A stretch of 64,000 nucleotides of DNA from Mytilus edulis (Eukaryota > Mollusca > Bivalvia > Mytilida > Mytilidae): positions 56,465,431 to 56,529,430 of the forward strand of contig NC_092349.1 in the NCBI RefSeq assembly GCF_963676685.1, written 5' to 3'. Both the position numbers and the translations under genes were made by a program. Below, in pieces: positions 56,222 through 64,000 of the stretch. The number at the start of each line of letters is the position of its first letter. Within the stretch, counting starts at the first letter, position 1. The notes beneath the pieces were generated by a model that saw nothing but the letters and a program-made list of their open reading frames with translations, did no database searches and was not told where the DNA came from.

Positions 56222-59200
56222 CTGAAATAAGAAAAACATGATTATAAAATTTGAAGATATATTTATTTTGAAATTTATTTATAAAATAGCTTGATCCTTA
56301 TAAAAGACATACTCTGACACCACATGTTCCAAATAAAATCATAACATTATTACTGCAACTCAATTAGATTGCATTTAAGACTTGCAATACTTTTATCCAT
56401 AAAAGAGACAGAAATTGTATAAATTTAGTGTTTTTCTAAATTTAGAATGTTTGCTTGTCATGTTTTGGAATTTTTGTCAGATTTTCGGAATCCTATGATT
56501 TTATCCATTTGAATGCCTTAAAAAACATTGCCCGTTGACCCTCGTTTTTCTTTTTATAAATCTTTTAAATGTATAAATGTAAGCCATCTGTAAAAGTCTT
56601 ATAAAATCTTTATTTTTAATAGGTTTTTAGCACTTAAACTTGTCAATGATAAAGCTATGAAAAATCAAGAGAGAACATTTTCCTGCCAAATTTTCAATGT
56701 CTATTATCTCGAAAACAAGCACATTGACCTATATTTATTTTTGGCTCTTTTGGTTCCTTTATTAATCCACTATCAATATATACTTGTGTTATGAAAAACT
56801 TGTTACTTTGAAACTAAGAAGCAAACCTCCTTAAAGTAGAATATTTGTTATCTGGAAACTGAAATTAAGAAATGCACAACTGCTATTAATTATCATTATT
56901 TCTGCAATATGCAAAACAGAAACTCCTTAGGGAAATTTTTTCTAAAGTTAAAGCGATTTATATAACTAGTAAACACATTGTAGTGTTGAAAATAAATCTT
57001 TGTTAAAAACCTATTTTAGAAATGTCACTAAACAATGAGTCATTTTCAGTGTTGGAATAAATCTTGGACTTTTGGTCAAATGAATGATAATAAGCAGATC
57101 AGTCAAATTTTGAACTTTATTGTGCCTTTAACTCATTATTACTCTGGTACCTTTTAACAACTTGAGCAAATGCATCCGGTGCAGAATGTGACCTGGATGT
57201 CTTCTTATGGTCTCCATTGTCTTTGTGGAATGGATTCTTAAAGGATTTCTGTCTCAAAATACTCTTCACTAAGATCTGTAAAGTAAAAAATAACTTATAT
57301 TAAAACTTAATTCAATATTTTCAACAACAAAAATTTAACCAATATTTCAAGTCAATGCAAAAGTGCTGACTACTGGTCTAGTGAAACTTTCGAGGACTAA
57401 ACAAAAGCCTCTGGCCTTTGTTAGTCTTGTATTATTTTAATTTTAGTTTCTTGTGTACAATTTGGAAATTAGTATGGCGTTCATTATCACTGAACTAGTA
57501 TATATTTGTTTAGGGGCCAGTTGAAGGACGCCTCCGGGTGCGGGAATTTCTCGCTACATTGAAGACCTGTTGGTGACCTTCTGCTGTTGTTTTTTTCTAT
57601 GGTCGGGTTGTTGTCTCTTTGGCACATTCCCAATTTCCATTCTCAATTTTACATGTACCTCATATGGAAACACATTTTCAATATGATAGCCAGAAAAGTT
57701 ACAATTAACATTTGCTATCTTTTCAAAATGATATTTTAAACATACAAATTTAAACCTGCATACTACATATATATGTCTTTCTGGGTTTTATATTGAAAAG
57801 TGTTTTCATATAGATTACAGGTTAACAGATATATTGAAGATTACTTGCCATTTACCTTAATTTAACAATTTTCTACAAAAGTGTCTTTTTCTCTTCTGAA
57901 TACATTTTAAGTGTTACATAAAAGTAATAATCATACACAATCTCAAGATGAATATCTATATTGAATAAAGAAAATGGTAGTATACTTCTACTAGACAGAA
58001 TCAAATAACACCACAATCAAACCAGGAAATTAACATTGTAATTAAACATTGAATTTTTAAGTGCCTGTCTTTGTAAGACTCACACAATTTAGAAGAATTT
58101 CAAAATATTATTGAAAAAAGCCTGCTGACCTTACCATCCTATTTTAAATTCATGATTAGGAATGAAAGGTCAGTTGTTTCTGGTTTCTGGTACACAATTT
58201 GAGATATCTTCAGATAACTTTTGGTTAGAATGGAAGATAGTAAATTTACGGAGTTTTAAAACTCCCCTTCATTAGCAATTTCTTGTGCATTTTAACCAAA
58301 TTGTATCTTAAAATGCTAGAACATGTACAGGAAAAGGAAATAAATGTTATATTTTTTAACCTTATACATTATATACATGCATTAATGTAAACTTAAGCAG
58401 GTTTTTGTTTGTCATTGCTTCACTCCTGCTTGATTCTAAAGCAGATTGGCAATTAAAATATTTTCTATTAATATGCTTTTGGCAAATGAACATTATACTT
58501 TGATCTTTTGTTGAATAGGATTGCCACTTTCCCTGATGAAGATTAGTGTTTTTTTTCTGACAGGTAGCTTTGTTTATTATTAACCAGCAATAAAACCTTG
58601 CTGCTTAGCAAAGTTAGCTCAAAATGACATGAAACACCAGCCAATCAATTTATATGAACACATGATTGGTTTACTTACAAGTGTATCTAGTTTTGGCACA
58701 TGTTTGACAACATTATCTATATCTTCTTCAGTAATGGTAACCAGTGTACAGTTCTCCTCCTCTGTTGGCAGGGAACAAGTTCCTCCTTTAGTTACCCATG
58801 GATTTAACTAAAATAAATAAACAAACACCTAAGAATTTTTTTTCTGCAAAAAATTTGCAAATAATCTTGCAAATAAGCTACTTTTTTGTGGTACAAATGT
58901 AGCGTGTTAATTTGGATATTTTTAGTTTTGTACTATGCTTTGATATTGTGATACTATATGTTTGATAAGTGTAACAGTTTTAATTCTTAAGTACTTAGTG
59001 AGTGAGTAGTTTCTAGTCATGCTCCACTGATTATGTTCATTGTATGATCTTTTCATGGATCAGTGAGTTTGGATTTATTGGTTATTTGTTTATCTCTAGG
59101 TTTTACTAGTTTGTATTGTGAAACTTTCTCTTCTTTGTGATAATTGGCTAATTTAGTCATATGGTCATTTTGGAGGGAAATTCTATTGTTAGGTCAGAAT

Positions 59201-62200
59201 TTACTCATACTTTGAATTGTATAGTTGTGTGCTGTTGTTTTGATATATTCATATATGTGGACATATTTGATTCTATTATCAGGTCAGTTTTCTCTATTTA
59301 TTATTAAATGATATGAGCAAATAAGCCCTAATATGGATAAATCAGCATGTGCAATACTGAAAACGTTTCACTGTCAATATAAATCAAGATTTAATATTGC
59401 TCTTCGAACAGGGCCTATACTAGAAAAAACAGGACCAATACAGAAAAAGGCGGGAAAAAAGCCGTATTGGCCCTGTATTGATCACGTTTTTTTAAAGAAA
59501 ATCAGGGCCAATACAGAAAAAAAGCAGGAAAAAAGCCATATTGGCCCTGTATTGATAACGGTTTTTAATTTTCTTATAATCATTTAATACGGGTCTCAAG
59601 GCTAATACAGCAAACCTTGAATCTATACCAGTGCCAATACAGAAACAGCTAATCAATAACACTATAATATTTCACATTTATACTAAAATACTGATATTAA
59701 TGGATTGTATAGATGATTTTGTGAAAATGGTCAGAATGAATGATTTCAGAGTAAAAGGTGTATAACATGTATAAAATAGATTAAAACATATAAAAGTATA
59801 TCAAATATTGTTTAAATCAGTTTAACAAAATTGACACAGTCAAGTAAATCATTTTGTTACTGTACACATTACTTTATGTTTACTAATATAATATTGTTAT
59901 TAATTTGAATGGAATGACCTGTAAATGACTATTAGAAGAATATTTGGTAGAATACAATATTCTTGTTATTAAAAGAATACAATATGTTAAAATGTTAAGA
60001 TGTGTAATTTATAATGAGAAAAATATTTCTCATAGATAACATTCTCTGTAAATAGATTTGTGAGTCAAAAACATTGAAAACCATAGTTGTCTAGTAGGAT
60101 TTATATAATTATTATTTTGTTTCATACATCACAAGTCATTAAAGAAAGATATGTTTGTAAACTCTCACTAAATATGAACGGTCAATGCATTTGAAGATGA
60201 GGATTTGCAGCAAAGAAATAAAACTTATCAATTTAGGCCAGGATTTTTTAATTTGTTGGTTTACGGATCCGCCGACCTGATTTTGCCGATTTCCAGAATA
60301 AAAATAAAATTGACTTTTCATGCTTTTTCATTCCCGCCGACCCTAACAAATGCATTATCCCTGAAAAATAAATAAATTATCCTTTTTTTATAAAATGAAA
60401 TGCATTAATCACTAACAGAATTGATAACACTTTCTGTTGTGAAAAAATGAAACTTCCAGTTTACGTTTCTAAAAATAGATAAATCAATTATTAATGACCT
60501 TGACATGTCGTTTGGACAAATAATTTTGTGTAACGAAACCCGTGTTTAAAACCAATTACACAATAAGTTCGTTTCTCTTATTTGTCAACAGTCCGTAAGA
60601 TGCATCTTCTCATAGACATAGACTTGTCCAAATGTGGACAGGTGGAAGTTCAGGACATCAAGTTAAAGTACTGAATATTAACAGATCATTTAAAATTTTC
60701 TTGTTTCATAGATAATAAAAAAATTTCGTCCATTTGGATAAAAACGGAAATGCGTGACAACAGATTAACCCGATATTCTCGTTTTTTCCAGTGGACGAGT
60801 CTATTACGTTTTTGACGCGTGTGTTGAAAATTATTTTCTTACCACGCTTTTACATTTATTTCTTTATCAGTTTTCGTTCTTGAAGATCATTATTCACCAA
60901 GTTTTCTGGAATTGATTAAGAGCTATGTGAATTTGTCTTCCTTTATGAAATTTAATTACGTCTTTGTTCGTGCACCCCCTTTTTTACGGGAAATTATTAG
61001 GCAATGTCATGCAATTTTTATTACAACTGAGCAATAATATTTCATTAAACTAAAATTTAAGAAATGATGACAAAATAGCATAACAAACATATTATTAGAA
61101 AGGTGAAATATATATTTATTTTGCATATCAGTTTTCTGTCTTGAAAGATATTTTTTTTATTTTTTTCCCCACCGACCGACCCGACTTTTTCATGGAGAAA
61201 ATCCGTAAACCAACAAATTAAAAAACCGTGGCCTTAGAAGATAATCCCCAAAACAGCATAATCTATGTTTACTTTCCTTATTCCATCCATTGTTTTAAAA
61301 CACGTGTGTTTTTGCCTCCAGGCATGCACACATTCGTTTTCATATCTAAATATATCATTCACCTGAAAAAAGATCGCTTCAAATAAGATCAATCTTTTTA
61401 AAACAACCTCTGGAGGTAGACTTTTTAAGTCCGATTGAAGATCAATCTTTCCCGTTTACATTAGACCAAAAATCGATCTCAGTAAAGATCCTTCTTTTTT
61501 GTTAGTGTAAACAGGGTCTAGTAAACAGGGTCTTCTTGGAGCATAATTGGTAAAATGTATTTTAGTTTTGTAAACGAAAATGAACCAACGCCTGGTGAAT
61601 CTGTAGTACGATAGAGTCCCTGAAGTGGATACCACGGGTATGGAGGGTCGTTATGATAAAAATATATTTGTATACCAACCTTTATCTGAGGCAAGGTAAT
61701 TCTGTTGTCTGGATTTTTGTTTAACATCTTCTGTATTAAATCTGTTAGTGAATCTGTTATCTTTATACTGCCAAAAATGTACATATATTGTATTAGTATA
61801 ACATGCATAAGTATTAATACAACGGTAAATGGATTTTTAGCATGGTAAAAGTTGTTTTGAACGCATTTAGATAATTGAAAAATATATATGATTTATCATC
61901 ATTGATAATGCATTAAAAAATAGAAAAAGTCACTAAAATTGTATTTTGCTGAAACAAAAACACCTTGTTTTGATCAAAAACACACACATTTCGTTTTTCC
62001 TAAATAAAACATTTATGTAAATAATGAAATCATTCAAGAATATACTTAATAAAGTTATCTTACTTACTTGGTAGGGAACTTAACTGGGTCCTTTAATATT
62101 TTGTTGTGTAGTGCTAAAGGAAATTCATCTTTAAATGGAACCTGAAAATCAAAATATAAAATCTAAAAATTCCAATTAAAAGAAAAACTTTACGTGTATA

Positions 62201-63537
62201 CCAGATAATATATACCAGATAATTTATACTGTATCGTTGTATATACAGGTACTAATAAATATATGTTCAATTCTTTATGTGCCTATCCAACTTCAGGAGC
62301 CTTTAGTTCAGTGGTTGTTGTTTGTTTTTGTCTGTCATATCTATTTTTTGTAAATTGTATTGTTATAAATTAAGCTGTTAGTTTATATTTTTCAAGTTGG
62401 GGCCTTTCATAGCCAATTATATAGTTAGGGACTGTCTCATTTGGTGAAGGCTTTATGTGTGTCTATAATTGCTAGCATCCACTTCAATTGAATTCTGGTG
62501 GATAGTTGTCCCATTTGCAATCATACCACATCTCTTTATTTTCATATAGTTATTTCATAAAATACCATAAATTATCTCCCTTATACTAACAATACATTTT
62601 TATTTTTAAACAAACAGAATGCAAAGTAGCAGATAATATAAGTTATATGGTTCGCTACTGACCCCCTATGGATCCATAGAGGGTTAGTAAAATTCATAGG
62701 GGGTGAGGCCAGAGGCTGAATCCCCTATGGATTTTATTCACCCTCTATGGTCCGCAGGGAGTCAGTAGTTAACAGTATAACGAATTTATCGCACGCTGGA
62801 CTTTTTCTGCTGCGTTATGTTGAAAAATAAACAATGAAACACAACAACTTTAATAGATGACGTCACCATTAACGCGTCATGAACCCCCTATGGTCTCATA
62901 GGGGGTCACCACGTGATGAAGTTAAACCAATCACAACATGATATTTTACCTGTGATAACAGGAAGTAGGTGTCATGCAGATAAAAAAAAAAGACTCATAG
63001 GTATGCTGTTGATCAAATATGAAGTCATAAATATTGTGCTCAGTCTGAGCTCTTTTTTTTTAAATTGCTTCAAGGAAATTTGTAATTGTAGACGATTAAT
63101 CAAATAGAAAATATGTTTTTTTTTCAATTCAAATTATACTGCATATAAACATGACATATTGTAATATGTTAATGTTGTGTGTATTCAAACTTACCTGTCC
63201 AAACACAAAACAGTACAATGTGATACCCATGGCCCATATGTCTAGTGCCTGAAATATAGGATTAAAACATTATTTTAATTTTTGTTATTTACAACAAACT
63301 AGCTATCAGAAACTGTGAGTTCTGCAGAATCAGAATGGTGTGTAAGCTTATCAGTAAATCTTGGAAAGGTAAAATCATTCCATAATATTTTTTAATGGAA
63401 GAGACTTATAAATCTTTAAAAGTGTTAGGAAAGAGTCATCAATTCAAAGATATATTACTCCAATCTAATTACATTAATAAAGGTAAGAACGGTATAAAAT
63501 AAATCACATACCTTTCCACTAAAATTTTCTTTCTCTT
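56173..63537 (-). CDS. CAMKK: Calcium/calmodulin-dependent protein kinase kinase (CAMKK), 3' part (gene span, partial)
   Basis: Seven minus-strand exons join in consistent phase: 63537-63512, 63248-63195, 62141-62068, 61767-61680, 58807-58679, 57275 to 57151 or 57117, and 56221-56173. They match vertebrate CAMKK1/2 from memory: [20 protein letters not shown] (kinase subdomain IX), VPFKDEFPLALHNKILKDP, DLIQKMLNKNPDNRI (subdomain XI), LNPWVTKGGTSSLPTEEENC, then the autoinhibitory and calmodulin-binding stretch ILVKSILRQKSFKNPF, and SRSHSAP, equivalent to a phosphorylated SAP site. CAMKK is a cytosolic and nuclear Ser/Thr kinase that, when bound by Ca2+/calmodulin, phosphorylates CaMKI, CaMKIV and AMPK activation loops. 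The ATP-binding lobe, catalytic loop and RP-insert are not in the window. Molluscs may have a single CAMKK, so I do not choose between 1 and 2. Confidence 0.92.
57117..57275 (-). CDS. CAMKK: CAMKK exon with calmodulin-binding region
   Basis: Acceptor TTTACAG; encodes ILVKSILRQKSFKNPFHKDN, a basic amphipathic calmodulin-binding segment, and TSRSHSAPDAFAQVVK. If read through it ends RYQSNNELKAQ and TAA at 57119-57117. If spliced at 57151 it joins the exon at 56221. Confidence 0.88.
   Translation of the reverse strand: MLVKSILRQKSFKNPFHKDNGDHKKTSRSHSAPDAFAQVVKRYQSNNELKAQ
57276..58678 (-). other. CAMKK intron with a mussel repeat
   Basis: Carries the plus-oriented repeat at 57405-57660; the rest is AT-rich with no further exon recognised. 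Confidence 0.6.
57405..57660 (+). repeat. Mussel dispersed repeat (GACGCCTCCGGGTG block), copy 2
   Basis: Contains GCCTCTGGCCTTTGTTAGTC, GGACGCCTCCGGGTGCGGGA and GGTTGTTGTCTCTTTGGCAC in the same order as the copy at 50610-50925. Confidence 0.75.
58679..58807 (-). CDS. CAMKK: CAMKK exon: end of kinase domain and autoinhibitory linker
   Basis: Acceptor TTATTTTAG, donor CACTT/GTAAGT, 43 codons in phase 0. Encodes LNPWVTKGG, EEENCTLVTITEEDIDNVV and KHVPKLDTL, which align position by position with human LHPWVTRHG...ENCTLVEVTEEEVENSVKHIPSLATV. Confidence 0.93.
59400..59640. repeat. Interleaved palindromes of GGGCCAATACAG / CTGTATTGGCCC
   Basis: Three to four copies alternate in orientation with AAAAAGC.GGAAAAAAGCC between them, forming two hairpins in series and a diverged third. 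Intronic. Confidence 0.65.
60236..61233. mobile_element. 998-bp TIR element with TTA target duplication
   Basis: Ends GGCCAGGATTTTTTAATTTG and its complement, about 35-bp inverted repeats that also share GTTGGTTTACGGAT. TTA lies on both sides (60233-60235 and 61234-61236). A 3-bp TWA duplication with GGCC ends is reminiscent of PIF/Harbinger-type elements. No transposase frame, so non-autonomous. Confidence 0.65.
61680..61767 (-). CDS. CAMKK: CAMKK exon: kinase subdomain X-XI
   Basis: Acceptor TTTTTGGCAG, donor ATAAAG/GTTGGT. Encodes (N)IKITDSLTDLIQKMLNKNP and DNRITLPQIK, with the invariant subdomain XI arginine in DNRI. The frame continues open upstream only by reading through the acceptor. 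Confidence 0.92.
62068..62141 (-). CDS. CAMKK: CAMKK exon: C-lobe
   Basis: Acceptor GATTTTCAG, donor CCAA/GTAAGTAAG. Encodes VPFKDEFPLALHNKILKDPV and KFPT, matching human CPFMDERIMCLHSKI...EFP. Confidence 0.9.
62142..63194 (-). other. CAMKK intron with mussel repeat and palindromic elements
   Basis: Carries a plus-oriented mussel repeat (62270-62540) and two related palindromes of CCCCCTATGG (62655-62768 and 62881-62907). Confidence 0.6.
62655..62768. repeat. Palindromic element with CCCCTATGG arms
   Basis: Arms begin CTACTGACCCCCTATGG and end with the reverse pattern ..GGGAGTCAGTAG, with several CATAGGGGGT/ACCCCCTATG sub-palindromes inside. A short relative, ACCCCCTATGGTCTCATAGG, is at 62883. 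Confidence 0.65.
63195..63248 (-). CDS. CAMKK: CAMKK exon: subdomain IX
   Basis: Eighteen codons, [18 protein letters not shown], with the invariant D-x-W-x-x-G of protein kinases. Acceptor TATTTCAG, donor CAG/GTAAGT. Confidence 0.95.
63512..63537 (-). CDS. CAMKK: CAMKK 26-nt microexon
   Basis: Acceptor TTTATTTTCAG, donor GAAAG/GTATGT. Encodes EKENFSGK after two bases that complete the previous codon. It corresponds to human ETRKIFSGK just after the APE motif and is the first CAMKK exon visible here. No further upstream exon could be placed before the window edge. Confidence 0.85.
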
Positions 63538-64000
63538 CTGAAAATAAAAAAAGAGTATCTTTCTTTAAATAAAGGAAACAGTAGTTCTTGTTACTTTAAG
63601 TTAAACCTAGCTGCCCTGTACTAAGTTTAAAAAAAATCATAACTATTCATATTTTCTTCTTTTGATATGTTCAATAAGATATAATATTTTTGATACAAGT
63701 CATTTTGGCTTTACACAATTTTTCTAGAGTGCACACAATTTTCTCATTGTATAACTTTATTATAATTTCAGCTTCTTACCAGACTTCCTTTTATTCTATT
63801 AAAACTTTACAATTCAATAGTTTTTTTTATTTTTTTTTTTTTAAATTGTCTTTATTTAAAGAAGTAACTGTTTATCTATATCCCTTTTTATCCCCCCACC
63901 CTTTCCACCTCAAAAAAGAAGAGTGAATAAATAATCAAAACAAGTCAATTTTCATTGTTTCATAGTTTTTAAAGTAAGAATATCACATTTTGGTTCAGGT

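Larger units (their letters stand above)
58808..61679 (-). other. CAMKK intron with a palindromic repeat and a 998-bp TIR element
   Basis: Contains the GGCCAATACAG repeat (59400-59640) and the TIR element 60236-61233. The remainder is AT-rich, without exon candidates that fit the reading frame. Confidence 0.6.

Noticed and set aside
63989-64000. End of the preceding CAMKK exon (an A-P-E codon triplet on the minus strand) at the window edge
   Set aside because: The only GT that follows would give a stop codon when joined to the 26-nt exon, so the match is likely chance.

Overview
The window looks like nuclear DNA of a bivalve mollusc, most likely a Mytilus-type mussel. It is strongly AT-rich, has intron-split animal genes, and is packed with dispersed repeats that I recognise from memory as typical of mussel sequence, for example the block ending in TCATTGGCAATCATACCACA. 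No database search was possible, so family names rest on motifs and remembered homologues.

Three protein-coding genes are well supported. (1) Minus strand, 3229-5668: a two-exon voltage-gated potassium channel with a Shaw/Kv3-type T1 domain, six membrane segments and a TVGYG filter. Its voltage sensor and S6 hinge are atypical. (2) Plus strand, 42958-50462: a five-exon GPATCH3 orthologue (555 residues), complete from ATG to stop with all splice phases matching. (3) Minus strand, 56173-63537: the 3' half of a calcium/calmodulin-dependent protein kinase kinase (CAMKK), from the end of the activation segment through the calmodulin-binding region to two alternative C-termini. Its 5' exons lie beyond the right edge. 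GPATCH3 and CAMKK are convergent, with roughly 6 kb between their stop codons.

Most of the remainder, 5.7-42.5 kb, is accessory DNA. In order: a palindromic element (120-302); a 592-bp solo LTR (2101-2692) with 4-bp target duplications and an array of heat-shock elements just upstream of a TATA box; a fold-back element (7905-11531) with about 1-kb arms; a cluster of an ATCGCACTTTAGCG motif (12.58-12.82 kb); several MITEs; a nine-copy 32-bp minisatellite (20.0 kb); and a 10.94-kb composite transposon (31581-42519) with perfect 9-bp target duplications. That composite holds nested inverted repeats, palindrome arrays and a decayed zinc-finger gene. About 200 bp further on, a 133-bp MITE with perfect 40-bp ends and its own 9-bp duplication sits 101 bp upstream of the GPATCH3 ATG.

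The two observations most worth following up are the heat-shock-element LTR and the young MITE in the GPATCH3 leader, which supplies an in-frame upstream ATG. No rRNA, tRNA, CRISPR or bacterial-type operon was recognised.
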